A DNA stretch of 64,000 nucleotides from Bacteroidota bacterium (GTDB taxonomy: Bacteria > Bacteroidota > Bacteroidia > NS11-12g > UBA9320), in contig JAIBDD010000004.1 in the NCBI GenBank assembly GCA_024679565.1, positions 55,921-119,920 on the forward strand. The letters are read 5' to 3'. Every line of letters starts with the position of its first letter. Within the stretch, counting starts at the first letter, position 1. Shown one piece after another: positions 1-10,900 of this stretch. The position numbers and the translations under genes were made by a program. The notes below the pieces were generated by a model. The model did not search any database, was not told where the DNA came from, and saw nothing but the letters and a program-made list of their open reading frames with translations.

Positions 1-2
1 CC

Positions 3-2639
3 ACTCAAAGCCCGAAGCATACCTACGCAGACACTGGATTGTATGAGGTAAAACTAAAGGTGTATAAACCGGCGGATGACGGGTGCTCTATTTATGATTC
101 TTCTGTTTTGGAAGTTAGAGTTAATGCTCCTCCCACTGCACGAATCCACTATGATGTATTGTGTGAAGACATGTCAATACGTTTCGAAGATTCCACCATT
201 GTGCCTTTCGGTGAAACCCAGTTGTTTAGTCAATTTACATTCCATGACAACAAAAGTGTATATGCCAAATTTGCAAATAGAACGTACGACAGTTCAGACA
301 AATATTACATACGGTTAATAGCAGGTACCGAAAACCAATGTCGAGATACATTTATTGATTCCATATTTATCAGTCCAACACCGGTCGCGTCATTTAACAT
401 TGACAATGCATGTAGTTTAGATACCTCAGAATTTACAAATACAAGTTCTGTAAAAATTGGTGGATTAGCCTCTTATAAATGGTATTTTGGTGATGGTGAT
501 TCAAGCACTGTAGGCTCACCTAAACACTTCTACCAAGATTCAGGTACTTATGCTATCCAATTAGATATTGTAAGCGATAGTGGCTGTACAGCTTCAGCCT
601 TTGATACTATTATTAAGTATGAGCAATATTCTATTGATTTTGCTTATGCCGATACGTGTGCAGGTTTGACTGTTGATTTAGTCAATATCTCAGCAAGTCA
701 GGGTGGATCTTTGCAAAACTGGAAGTGGAAATTCCACGATGGAACTATAGCTACCTCAAAAGACACGGCGTACAAATATGCTACCCCAGGTAATTATGAT
801 GTATGGTTGGTAGGTAGTTTGGATACTGTTTGTCGTGACTCAGTAATGCACACGATTACAGTTGATCCTAATATTTCTGCCGACTTTGGACTTACTTCAA
901 GTTGCTTAGTCGATACGATTACGTTTACGAATACGTCGACTATGTCGGGTGGTGTAATGGCTGAATCGTATTGGGATTTTGATGATGGATTAACGTCAAC
1001 ACAAGATACAGCTAAAGTGAAATACGCTTCAAAAGGGTCTAAAGATATTGAGTTAATTGCAGTTACCGACCAGGGTTGTAGAGATACGGCTACCTTGTCT
1101 ATTATGATATATGATCCGACCATAATTGGATTTAATATCCCTAACATTTGTCAAAATACAGATGCGGAAATTGCCGCTATCCTAGATTTGGATGGGGACT
1201 CCGTGAAGACTTGGGATTGGACAGCTGAGGGCACGACTTATACAACAGATACAGTTAAGATTAACAAAGCGAATACAGGCCGATATGAAGTGACGTTAGA
1301 CATTGTTACCAAGTTTAATTGTAAAATCAGTCATTTGGATTCGTTTAATATCTATGCAACACCAGTTGCTGATTTCACAGTTGACCCTGTATGTATTGGC
1401 GAAGATTTGATACCGGTGAACACAAGTTCTATAGAAGCAGGAGAGTCAATTACTGGTTTTAATTGGTATTTAGACAATGTATCTATGTCTACAGTTCAAA
1501 ACCCGTCAATCCCAACAACCACTGTTGGAACAAACTCATTACGTTTGAATGTGACAAGCTCTACAGGATGTCCGGGATCAAAAATCGTGGATGTAGAGGT
1601 ATATCCTAAACCAGTGCCTAGCTTTACATATAGAGACACGTGTTTTGGCGATAATACGACGTTTACATCTGGTTCTACTGTTTCAAGTGGCAGTATAACA
1701 AGTGAAGACTGGACATACGATGATGGCACAGTAACATCAGGTTCGGTTGTATCTAGGTTCTTAAATGCTCCGGCAGAGTATTCTTTAAAGTTAGTGGCCA
1801 CTTCTGGTTTTGGTTGTAAAGACTCCATTTCACGAAGTTTCTCTATTGCACCTTTACCAATGGTTGATATTGTTGCTGACCCTATTTCAGGTTGCCAGCC
1901 ATTATTGGTGAACTTTACAAATAATTCATCAATTGGTACAGGCACAATCACCGACTTTAACTTTGATTTTGGTGATGGAAACTCGTCAACCACGATTAGT
2001 CCAAGTCATGTTTATCAAACGCCTGGATCATTTGTCGTTGTGATTGATGCGCTTAGTGCAGCTGGTTGTAGAGATACATTAACATTAGCAAACCCAATAG
2101 ACGTGTTGCCAAAACCGGTGGCGTCTTTCACTTTTACACCTGAAGAGCCAAGTTTATTAGAGCCAGCAATACAGTTTGTAAACACCTCGTCGCCAGATGC
2201 GGTAACATTCAACTGGTTTATAACAGACGGAACGACGCACTCAGGACCAATTGTAGATCATACCTTGGAGCCAGGTGATTACGTGGCAACTCTTGTGGCG
2301 ATTGCGGCTAACGGATGTAGTGATACAGCTGAACAAAACATTCATGTGAAACTGGACTTCTTCTTACATGCACCAACAGCATTCTCACCAAATGGTGACT
2401 TAATCAACGACTTGTTTGGTATTGATGGTATGGTGGCAGAAGTACAGGGGTATACGATGGAGATATTCAATACTTGGGGAGAACAAGTATTTTACTCTGA
2501 CAACCCTATTGAAAAGTGGGATGGAACTGTAAATGGAAAAGAGACCCATACCGGTACGTATGTTTACATTGTACGGTATAGAAACATCGAAACAGACCGT
2601 TGGGAAACTATCAACGGTGTGCTTACTGTAGTGCGATAA
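3..2639 (+). CDS. PKD-repeat T9SS type B secreted protein, 5' end outside window
   Basis: The frame is already open at base 3 and encodes the end of a PKD domain (SPKHTYADTGLYEV), so the TTG at 39 is not the start and the N-terminus lies upstream of the window. The visible 878 residues are a chain of roughly nine PKD or Ig-like domains, several with the WxFGDG-type core and a following HxY-G strand (for example YFGDGDSST), each containing paired cysteines. The last ~90 residues are a gliding-motility-associated C-terminal domain (CHU_C type): AFSPNGDLINDLF, then FNTWGEQVF, then KWDGTVNGK and a GTYVYIV strand. That domain is known as a T9SS type B sorting signal, so the protein is inferred to be exported by PorSS/T9SS and held at or released from the cell surface, probably as an adhesin. 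Similar to SprB/CHU-type surface proteins; ligand unknown. Confidence 0.9.
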   Translation, partial: TQSPKHTYADTGLYEVKLKVYKPADDGCSIYDSSVLEVRVNAPPTARIHYDVLCEDMSIRFEDSTIVPFGETQLFSQFTFHDNKSVYAKFANRTYDSSDKYYIRLIAGTENQCRDTFIDSIFISPTPVASFNIDNACSLDTSEFTNTSSVKIGGLASYKWYFGDGDSSTVGSPKHFYQDSGTYAIQLDIVSDSGCTASAFDTIIKYEQYSIDFAYADTCAGLTVDLVNISASQGGSLQNWKWKFHDGTIATSKDTAYKYATPGNYDVWLVGSLDTVCRDSVMHTITVDPNISADFGLTSSCLVDTITFTNTSTMSGGVMAESYWDFDDGLTSTQDTAKVKYASKGSKDIELIAVTDQGCRDTATLSIMIYDPTIIGFNIPNICQNTDAEIAAILDLDGDSVKTWDWTAEGTTYTTDTVKINKANTGRYEVTLDIVTKFNCKISHLDSFNIYATPVADFTVDPVCIGEDLIPVNTSSIEAGESITGFNWYLDNVSMSTVQNPSIPTTTVGTNSLRLNVTSSTGCPGSKIVDVEVYPKPVPSFTYRDTCFGDNTTFTSGSTVSSGSITSEDWTYDDGTVTSGSVVSRFLNAPAEYSLKLVATSGFGCKDSISRSFSIAPLPMVDIVADPISGCQPLLVNFTNNSSIGTGTITDFNFDFGDGNSSTTISPSHVYQTPGSFVVVIDALSAAGCRDTLTLANPIDVLPKPVASFTFTPEEPSLLEPAIQFVNTSSPDAVTFNWFITDGTTHSGPIVDHTLEPGDYVATLVAIAANGCSDTAEQNIHVKLDFFLHAPTAFSPNGDLINDLFGIDGMVAEVQGYTMEIFNTWGEQVFYSDNPIEKWDGTVNGKETHTGTYVYIVRYRNIETDRWETINGVLTVVR

Positions 2640-2678
2640 GTGTTTCTGATTAGACGTAGTTTCTTTCATCGTTTTATA

Positions 2679-2686
2679 TAACTTTG
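2679..2686 (+). promoter_or_regulatory. Promoter -7 element upstream of sucD
   Basis: TAACTTTG matches the Bacteroidota -7 consensus TAnnTTTG exactly. It sits 23 nt upstream of the sucD ATG and just after the stop of the preceding gene. I see no clear TTTG at -33. Confidence 0.6.
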
Positions 2687-2709
2687 CCCGCTCAAACGGA
2701 TAGCAAAAT

Positions 2710-3579
2710 ATGAGCGTTTTAGTCAACAAAGACTCAAAGATTATTGTTCAAGGTTTTACTGGTAGCGAAGGTACTTTCCACGCTGGCCAGATGATTGAAT
2801 ATGGTACTCAAGTTGTAGGTGGTGTTACACCAGGTAAAGGTGGTCAAACACATCTTGACAAACCAGTATTTAACACGGTTGCCGATGCTGTAAATGCAAC
2901 AAATGCTGATGTAAGTATAATCTTTGTTCCACCAGCTTTTGCGGCTGATGCCATAATGGAAGCGGCAGATGCTGGTATCAAAGTAATCGTTTGTATTACC
3001 GAAGGAATCCCAACAAAAGACATGATTACAGTTAAAGCGTATTTAAGCGATAAGGACTGTAGAATGGTTGGCCCTAATTGCCCTGGAGTGATGACTGCAG
3101 GAGAGGCAAAGGTTGGTATAATGCCGGGGTTCATATTTGAACCAGGACGAATAGGTATTGTATCAAAGTCAGGTACACTAACATATGAGGCCGTTGACCA
3201 GATTACAAAAGCGGGTCTTGGTCAGTCTACTGCAATTGGAATTGGTGGTGATCCAATTATTGGAACATCCACTAAAGAAGCGGTTGAATTATTAATGAAC
3301 GACCCCGAAACTGATGGCATCATTATGATTGGTGAGATTGGTGGAAGTATGGAAGCTGATGCAGCGCGTTGGATTAAAGAAAATGGTACAAAGCCTGTGG
3401 TTGGGTTTATTGCTGGTGAAACAGCGCCTAAAGGACGTAGAATGGGCCATGCCGGTGCGATTGTTGGAGGTAAAGATGATACTGCTGCAGCTAAAAAAGC
3501 GATCATGAGAGATTGTGGTATTCATGTGGTAGACTCACCTGCTCATATCGGCATAAAAATGGCTGAAGTGCTTAGCTAG
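2710..3579 (+). CDS. sucD: Succinyl-CoA synthetase (ADP-forming) alpha subunit
   Basis: Alpha subunit of succinate-CoA ligase, which converts succinyl-CoA to succinate with nucleotide triphosphate formation in the TCA cycle (cytoplasm). The 289-residue length is that of the family. The CoA-binding Rossmann half starts with [14 protein letters not shown], followed by GVTPGKGG and the conserved MVGPNCPGV. The ligase half carries the phosphohistidine loop [10 protein letters not shown], with the active His at residue 247. The beta subunit gene sucC is not in this window; separation of sucC and sucD is common in Bacteroidota. The gene has its own promoter element and an intrinsic terminator directly after it, so it appears monocistronic. 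Confidence 0.97.
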   Translation: MSVLVNKDSKIIVQGFTGSEGTFHAGQMIEYGTQVVGGVTPGKGGQTHLDKPVFNTVADAVNATNADVSIIFVPPAFAADAIMEAADAGIKVIVCITEGIPTKDMITVKAYLSDKDCRMVGPNCPGVMTAGEAKVGIMPGFIFEPGRIGIVSKSGTLTYEAVDQITKAGLGQSTAIGIGGDPIIGTSTKEAVELLMNDPETDGIIMIGEIGGSMEADAARWIKENGTKPVVGFIAGETAPKGRRMGHAGAIVGGKDDTAAAKKAIMRDCGIHVVDSPAHIGIKMAEVLS

Positions 3580-3603
3580 AAAATATTTAGAAAATATTAT
3601 ACG

Positions 3604-3632
3604 GCCCAACTCTCACCAGTTGGGCTTTTTTT
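3604..3632 (+). terminator. Intrinsic terminator of sucD
   Basis: An 8-bp perfect stem (GCCCAACT / AGTTGGGC) with a 6-nt loop is followed directly by seven T residues, 24 nt after the sucD stop codon. A textbook rho-independent terminator. Confidence 0.9.
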
Positions 3633-3684
3633 ATATTTCTGATTTAACCATAAACAGCTTAAACCTTATCTATTTTTTTGATTT

Positions 3685-3728
3685 ATATTCGTAACAAGCT
3701 ACTATCCAAAACTAAAATTTACGAATAT
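3685..3728. promoter_or_regulatory. 10-bp inverted repeat in leader of the sortilin-like T9SS gene
   Basis: ATATTCGTAA (3685-3694) and its exact reverse complement TTACGAATAT (3719-3728) flank a 24-nt spacer. The left arm overlaps TATATTCG (3684-3691), a candidate -7 element (TAnnTTCG variant), and the right arm ends 8 nt before the ATG at 3737. It could be a regulator-binding dyad or an mRNA hairpin that masks the start region. Function is inference. Confidence 0.5.
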
Positions 3729-3736
3729 CTAATGTT

Positions 3737-6700
3737 ATGAATGCGTCAATTCAAAAGATTGTAATTGGTATTATACTGACAATTTTCGTTGCTGGGTGGG
3801 TCTTTTTTGGATTAAATACACAAGTAAATGAGGTTGATGTAATGCCATCAGTCGAGTTTAAAAGAAAGGATTTAAAAGAAAGGATCGATTTGGCGTTTCA
3901 ACAGGAATTTGATCGAACCAAGGATCCGCTGATTAACAGAGTTCCACGAGAACGCCTCCTAGATGCTTATGAGGTAATAAGAGAACAAGAAGCCAAACAA
4001 GGTAAAGCTGCAATTAGCGGAATTACATGGTCTGAACGTGGGCCAAACAATGTAGGTGGGCGTAATCGAGTAATCATGTTTGATGCGTCTGATGTTACTA
4101 ACAAAACAGTTTTTGTTGGCTCTGTGGCTGGAGGGTTATGGAAGACAACAAATATTTACGCAAGTCAGGTAGAGTGGATTCCGGTTAACGACTTTTTTAG
4201 CAATATGGCCGTAACTTCTTTAGCTCAAGACCCCACAAACCCGGCCATAATGTATTTCGGGACAGGAGAAGGATATTCAAACTCTGATGCTGTTAAAGGA
4301 GATGGTATATGGAAAAGTACGGACACTGGCTCAACATGGACACAACTCACGGCTACAACTGGAGACAACTTTTCATATGTTAATAAACTGATAGTCGATG
4401 GATCTGGAAACTTGATTGCTGGAACGAAGGGGTATTACATAAATAATGGGGGTGTTTACAGATCGACTGATGGAGGTACATCGTTTACAGAAGTTTTAGA
4501 GAGATACACAGCAACCAGTACATCAGAATGGGACAGATGTGCCGATGTGGAATTAGCTGCAGATGGCAAAACATTCTATGCTGCTATGGGATTAGGCACT
4601 ACAGATGGGATTTTTAAATCCACAGATTCTGCAAAAACATGGACAATGGTTTATGACGCGGATTCTGAAAGTGAACAAAGAATAGACCTCGTCTGCGCTC
4701 CTTCCAACTCGAGTTATATTTATGCTCTTGTTCAAGGTTCTGGAAGCAGTATTAAGAAAATAATGAAATCTACAGATGGAGGAAGCTCATGGACTTCGTG
4801 TACGACTATCTCATGGAATGATCAATGCTCAAGTGCTTCAACAGATTTTACTAGAAATCAAGCATGGTACAATTTAGCATCTGTTGTAGATCCAGATGAT
4901 GAAGATATATTATACGTCGGTGGGATAAATTTGTTTAGGACTACCAACGCTGGAACGTCATGGTCACAGCTGTCGTCATGGGTAGGATGTGGTGGCTATT
5001 CTGAAGTACATTCAGATCATCACGTTCTCATATTTGCACCTGGTAGTTCAGATACTTTGATTAATGGAAACGACGGTGGTGTATATATTACGACTAACAG
5101 CCAGGCGTCTCCTCCAACATGGGAAATGATAAACAATGGGTTCAATGTCACCCAATTCTACGCCGGCGCAATTCATCCAACAGCACTTAGTTCTTATTTT
5201 CTGACAGGGTCACAAGATAACGGGTCACAACGTTTCCAATATGGGGGAATCAACTCTACGGATGAGGTGACTGGAGGTGATGGTGGATATTGTCATATAG
5301 ACCAGGAAGACCCAGAAACCCAAATTACGGCCTATACATATAATAATATTAGGATTTCTACAAACGGTTTTAACACATATACGTCATACAGTAGCAGTGT
5401 AGGAAACTTCATTAATGCATCTGATTATGATAGCGATAACAAAATATTGTACTCTAGTAGTAATTCAGGTACAATGTATCGTTGGTCTAACGTTGGTGGT
5501 ACACTAAGCACCAGCAACTTGTCTGTCTCTGCAATGAATAGCAGCCAGGCTTCAGCCATTCTTGTTTCACCGAATGACCCCACAACGGTTTATGTTGGAA
5601 CAGAGGCTGGAAGAGTAGTGCGCATAACAGATGCCAACGGAAGCCATACAGGTATAAATATTTCCACTGGTTTGCCAAGCAGTGTTACAGTAAGTTGTAT
5701 CGCTGAAGATCCATTTGATCCGGGACACTTGCTAGTAACATATTCAAATTATGGTACCACAAGTGTTTGGGAGTCTACCGATACCGGGGGGTCATGGGCC
5801 TCTGTCGAAGGAAACCTACCAGACATACCCATACGCTGGGCAATATTCAGTCCATGGGGCGGTGACAGTGCGTTATTAGCCACGGAACTTGGTGTTTGGA
5901 GTACCACAAACTTAAACTCTGGTGGAACAACTAATTGGGCCGTATCTAATACAGGATTGGCAAATTGTCGAGTAGATATGCTACAATATCGAGCATCAGA
6001 TTCTCTGATAATGGCAGCGACACATGGTCGAGGGGTTTTTACCACATCATATTTTTCAGAAAGGATTGTTTCGCAAATAGGATGTAAAAATATTGCATAC
6101 GTTGGTGAAGAGATCAGCTTTTATGACAACTCATATGGTGCGACAAGTTGGAGTTGGGATTTCGAGAATGACGGCAATGTCGAGTCTACATCTCAAAATC
6201 CAACCTACACATTCGGCAAAGGCGGTTTGTATACTGTGAAGTTGACAATCAATGGGACTACTTCCTCTACTAAAACGGTCCAAATTCTCCCAAACCTAGG
6301 TGTTCCATATTCAACATCTGACGGAGGTGACATGGAATCTAACGCATGGCATTTTGGAGGTCGAATTTTGGAAGGAGGAAGTCAATTGTGGGAAAGAGGA
6401 GGGCCCAGCTCAAATACGTTTACGTCAAGATACCACAATGGGTCAAACGCATGGGTGACTGTGTTAGATGGAGATTTGTATGAAGCAAATGTTAAGTCTG
6501 AACTTCTTAGCCCAAACTTCAACTTCTCAAGTTCTGGAACTTATACATTGAGCTTTATCAAAAGCATGCATTATCGATATTCTAATGCTCCATTTGCAGT
6601 TCAAGTCCACTATTCTACTGATAAGGGGAAGAATTGGACGCGGTTGGGCTCTGATACATCAACTACGGCTGGCACCAATTGGTACAACCGGGGCCCTAAC

Positions 6701-7993
6701 AGTTCTTCTCAGATTAGCAGTAGCGTTTTTGGAGATAGCATAGGGTGGACCGGCAGTTACACGAAAAGTACAACTTCACACGATGTTTCGTTTCTATCCG
6801 GAAACGAAAACGTATGTTTTAGAGTTTTAATTTCGCTTGATGCTGGATGGAGTGGTGGATATAATCGTGATGGATTTTTAGTGGATGACTTTGCAATAAG
6901 TGGGCCTTCGAATGATAAGATTATTGGTGGCGGCATTGAATCAAATGCGTTTACAAAAATACTTGATTTGCCTGGCAACGATTCTGCGCATTATTACTCG
7001 CCAAATGGGAAGTTGATGGCATCAATTTGGAATTTGAGTTCTCACGATTTTGGAGCAACAACGGTAGAAATAGATGGCACCGGAACGGGCACTCAAGACT
7101 TTGATACCAATACACAAGCTGAGAACAAAATTTTTGCCAAAACCATTAAGATTACACCAACTACCAATAATACATCCGCATCGGTGAAAATAGCAATGTA
7201 TTATACCAACGCAGAGTATTTGGGCTGGAAAAGTGGAACAGGGGAGTTTGGTAAAGACCTGCAGTTGTTTAAAACCACAAATGCTATAGCTAGCAGTTCG
7301 GTAGCGCAAGGGAGTTTGCCAAGTGTAACTGCCACTGATACGTTATTCAATGGGGATGATTTATGCATCATTGGAACATTTTCAAACGGGTTTTCTGGTG
7401 TTGGAGGTGGAGGTGGAGCTGGAAGTGGAGGTGGCCCTCTACCTGTAACATTCCTTCACTTTGATGGGAAACGAGAAACAGACAGGGTGCAACTTGAGTG
7501 GTCAACTGCTTCTGAAGTAAACAATCATAAATTTATCGTGCAGAGGAGTTTCGGTGGACTTGATTTTGTCAATATAGGTGAGGTTATGGGTGCTGGTAAT
7601 TCAACAACACGCAGTAATTATGTATTTGTCGACAGTGACCAGGTTGTACATACAACCAAAACGTTGTGTTACAGGTTAAAGCAAATTGACTATGACGGGG
7701 CATTTGAACTATCTAATGTCATTTGTTTCAATTCAAATACTATGATAAAGGATGTAACAATTGGACCTAACCCATTTAATGGAGTTCTTAACATTACAAT
7801 TGATCCTTGGACGCCAAATATTTATGATTTTAAGATATACGATATTGACGGAAAGCTGGTTTATGAACAATTGAAGTTGAAAGATGGAACGCAGCATATA
7901 GATGTTACCAAACTTTCAGGAGGCGTTTACTTTGTGGCAATATTAAAGAACGGAGAAAGAGTTGAAGTGAAGAAAATCGTCAAACAGATGTAA
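3737..7993 (+). CDS. Large sortilin/BNR-repeat T9SS type A exoprotein
   Basis: A 1418-residue secreted protein. Residues ~7-26 form a hydrophobic signal/anchor segment. Residues ~100-770 are a VPS10/sortilin-like beta-propeller with repeated Asp-boxes (STDTGSTW, STDGGTSF, STDGGSSW, TTNAGTSW, STDTGGSW). A PKD domain follows at ~785-850 (WSWDFENDGN), then a jelly-roll region resembling a MAM domain (~860-1060; FLVDDFAISGP), a glycine-rich linker at ~1222-1235, an Fn3-like segment (LEWSTASEVNNHKF) and a T9SS type A sorting domain at the C-terminus (GPNPFNGVL, then GVYFVAI, then KKIVKQM). Family members are extracellular and may bind or cleave glycans, but no catalytic residues can be assigned. 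It ends 4 nt from the convergent gene at 7998. Confidence 0.9.
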   Translation: MNASIQKIVIGIILTIFVAGWVFFGLNTQVNEVDVMPSVEFKRKDLKERIDLAFQQEFDRTKDPLINRVPRERLLDAYEVIREQEAKQGKAAISGITWSERGPNNVGGRNRVIMFDASDVTNKTVFVGSVAGGLWKTTNIYASQVEWIPVNDFFSNMAVTSLAQDPTNPAIMYFGTGEGYSNSDAVKGDGIWKSTDTGSTWTQLTATTGDNFSYVNKLIVDGSGNLIAGTKGYYINNGGVYRSTDGGTSFTEVLERYTATSTSEWDRCADVELAADGKTFYAAMGLGTTDGIFKSTDSAKTWTMVYDADSESEQRIDLVCAPSNSSYIYALVQGSGSSIKKIMKSTDGGSSWTSCTTISWNDQCSSASTDFTRNQAWYNLASVVDPDDEDILYVGGINLFRTTNAGTSWSQLSSWVGCGGYSEVHSDHHVLIFAPGSSDTLINGNDGGVYITTNSQASPPTWEMINNGFNVTQFYAGAIHPTALSSYFLTGSQDNGSQRFQYGGINSTDEVTGGDGGYCHIDQEDPETQITAYTYNNIRISTNGFNTYTSYSSSVGNFINASDYDSDNKILYSSSNSGTMYRWSNVGGTLSTSNLSVSAMNSSQASAILVSPNDPTTVYVGTEAGRVVRITDANGSHTGINISTGLPSSVTVSCIAEDPFDPGHLLVTYSNYGTTSVWESTDTGGSWASVEGNLPDIPIRWAIFSPWGGDSALLATELGVWSTTNLNSGGTTNWAVSNTGLANCRVDMLQYRASDSLIMAATHGRGVFTTSYFSERIVSQIGCKNIAYVGEEISFYDNSYGATSWSWDFENDGNVESTSQNPTYTFGKGGLYTVKLTINGTTSSTKTVQILPNLGVPYSTSDGGDMESNAWHFGGRILEGGSQLWERGGPSSNTFTSRYHNGSNAWVTVLDGDLYEANVKSELLSPNFNFSSSGTYTLSFIKSMHYRYSNAPFAVQVHYSTDKGKNWTRLGSDTSTTAGTNWYNRGPNSSSQISSSVFGDSIGWTGSYTKSTTSHDVSFLSGNENVCFRVLISLDAGWSGGYNRDGFLVDDFAISGPSNDKIIGGGIESNAFTKILDLPGNDSAHYYSPNGKLMASIWNLSSHDFGATTVEIDGTGTGTQDFDTNTQAENKIFAKTIKITPTTNNTSASVKIAMYYTNAEYLGWKSGTGEFGKDLQLFKTTNAIASSSVAQGSLPSVTATDTLFNGDDLCIIGTFSNGFSGVGGGGGAGSGGGPLPVTFLHFDGKRETDRVQLEWSTASEVNNHKFIVQRSFGGLDFVNIGEVMGAGNSTTRSNYVFVDSDQVVHTTKTLCYRLKQIDYDGAFELSNVICFNSNTMIKDVTIGPNPFNGVLNITIDPWTPNIYDFKIYDIDGKLVYEQLKLKDGTQHIDVTKLSGGVYFVAILKNGERVEVKKIVKQM

Positions 7994-7997
7994 CAAA

Positions 7998-10900
7998 CTA
8001 ATCTCTAATCAGGGTTACAGTACCGGATCTTTTATCCTTCCTGAGCGGTTCAGTTTGGTCTTGACCAAATTTACCTTCAACCACCTCAAGAATATAGAAA
8101 TATGTACCTGCAGGATGAACTGACGAGGAATTGTCAACGGTTCCATCCCAACACTGTTTCATATCCTCTGTTTTAAATACCAACTCGCCCCAACGATTAT
8201 AAATCCAAAGTTTAAACTCATCACAACCATCCAAATAACCATCTATGCAATACGTGTTATTTGTGGGGTCGCCATTTGGTGTAAATACGTTAGGTACGAA
8301 TATGTCGCGTTGAGCAGCATTGGCCGTTGAGATTTGTTTCGTGATAGAGTCTGAACAAAGGGTACCTTCATTGACCACTAACGTTACATTATTGACACTG
8401 CCAGGTTCATAAGTTCGTTTAAATTTCTTCTCTAATTCCGTTGTGCCATCATCCAACTTCCAAATAAATGTAAGTGCATCTTCCGATGTCATTTCAAATG
8501 AGGCTTCAAAAGTGCATGGATCCAACGTAAAGGTAAAATCAGCTTCAGATTGACCAAGTACTTCAATTTTTCTTCTGAAAACATCTGAGATGTTACACGT
8601 ATTTGAATCAATGACAGTTAAAACAATTTCATATACCCCAGGCGTATTATAGGTATGCGTCGGGTCTAATGTTGTTGAGTCTATTGACCCGTCGCCAAAA
8701 TCCCAATAGAATTTTTGAGCGATGTCACTTCTATTGTCAAAGTCAACACGCAATGGTTGGCAACCTATTATAGGAGAGGGGACAAAATAGGCGTCAACAT
8801 CGGTTTTAATTTGTAAGTCAATTTTGAAACTGGCATTACTGCACCTAGGGCTAAGGTTTTTTGTAAATGCGGCGTTTGGCGTCACAGGAAAATCTTGATG
8901 ACCGGGGTTGCCAGGGTCAGGGCAACTTGAACATACAGATTGGTACACAACACCTTTTTTGTCAAACCGACTTGTTCCGCCGTCTACATGGTCGTCGGTA
9001 GTATCACCTCCAAAATATGTGGCATATAACAAGCCTTCAGCGTCTTTATCCAGCACCAATAGATAGAAATCATTTCCGTCTGTATTTTTTTGAACAGCAT
9101 TGCCTGATGTTTCTAAGTCAACCGTAGATCCTGGGTTTAAGTTTGGATCAACATCACTTCCCCAGCCACTTACATATATGTGTTCACAGTTATCAACTAA
9201 AAAGGCACTCGGGGAGATATCAATCTCGTTGGAACGATTGCCAAAGGATGTCTGCCATTTTATAGTGCTCAATCCTGTATCTAATTTAGCGATGAACTGA
9301 CCCTTATTGGCTGCGCCATATATAGTTGATGACGAAGGCGCTATGTTTCCATTGGTTTGCCCAGTTAAGAACACATCTCCTTGATCGTTAAGGTCAATAA
9401 AATATACCTGATCGTATTGTGGGGTTCCCCAATAGGTCATTTCTTTAAGCACGTGGTTTTTGCGATCTAGTGCGGCAACATATCCATCCACCTTTCCTAA
9501 ATAGTCTTTATGAATGGCGTTTGTTGTTGTTTTTAAGTCATTACTAGAAGTTCCTCCACCAACATATACAACACTGTCTAGATCTACCTTTACACTAAAT
9601 AGTGCATCTTGTGCTCCACCTCCTAAAAAGGTCGACCATTTTAGCTGCGATAAATCCGAACTAAGTTGAAGCAAACATCCTTCTTGAAACTTAATTGAAG
9701 TATCCACGGCATCAACAAGAGGGAAATCCTCGGATTTTGTACACGTTGCGATAAAGATGTCTTGTGTTTCATCAGGAATAATATCTCCTCGAAAATCGTC
9801 GGCATAATTATGACGTAACGAACTATTTGAATTTAAGCCATCAGCATCCGTCCCTCCCACATAGGTTGAACCAAGTAGGGTAGTTCCATCTTCGGATATT
9901 TTTGTAACGATGATGTCGCCAACACCGTTATAGGTAGTGTCGTAACCGGTAATCGTTGTCGGGAAATCTTCAGAAAAAGATGTTCCAAGGATGTATAGAT
10001 CATCGTCTTGATTCACCACTAAGCTATGCGGATATTCGTTTTGGAAACCACCTACATAGGTCGCCCATAATAAGTTTGTACCCGCTGAGTCATATTTGCT
10101 AATTGTAATGTCACAAGGCAAGCCGGCTGCTGGCACACCTGCTCCACCACCGCCATAATCTTTTTGAATGGCCCCAGAGGTGACAGGATAGTTTCCTTGA
10201 TTCCCATCGGTAATCCCTCCAGCATATAAATTGCTTTTGGAGTCATATGTTGCGGTAAACCCAAAGTTGTCGCCACGAGAACCTGAATACGTTGAAAATA
10301 TTAAAGCCGGGTCTACGGTAAAGCCACCTGTCGGTGCGTTCATGTCATCAGGATAATCATACACATGATAGGACAGTACATTATCGTCAAGGCTAAAGCT
10401 GCACGAGGGGGCATTACTTTCAGCTTGCCCTGCGATAGCAGAATGTGAAGGCGGGTCTATGACTGGTGGTGTTTCTGTCAGTATACCGCAAGTTGTATGG
10501 ATGTATAAGCTATCATTTTGAATATGAATCGAATCGGCGCCATTGATGCTTAGTTTTATGTCAGCAGGATTGCCATTCGCCAAAACACGCCAATCATATT
10601 TTAAGAAGCCATTGGCGTCGGTATAAAAGTCCAAAATAATATTATCGTATAAACCCGTATATAGAATGTGATGATACGACCGAACATGGGATTGCCATTT
10701 ATTCGGGTCAGAGCCAAGAAAGTAATTGTTGTACGATTCAATCGTGTCAAACCCCATTACTTGTGCGGAAGAGTTACTTCCGATAAAAGAAACTTTGATG
10801 CTATGGGATCGTTGAGTGACCAGTTGAGGAGGCCCCATAAAACTGTGTTCATGCATCAGTTCCATAAGTTCCGCTTTGTCTTCTTGATTCTCGAACAGGT

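Noticed and set aside
39..2639. Treating the TTG at 39 as the start of the PKD gene
   Set aside because: The same frame is open to base 3 and encodes an ordinary PKD strand, so the gene is cut by the window edge.
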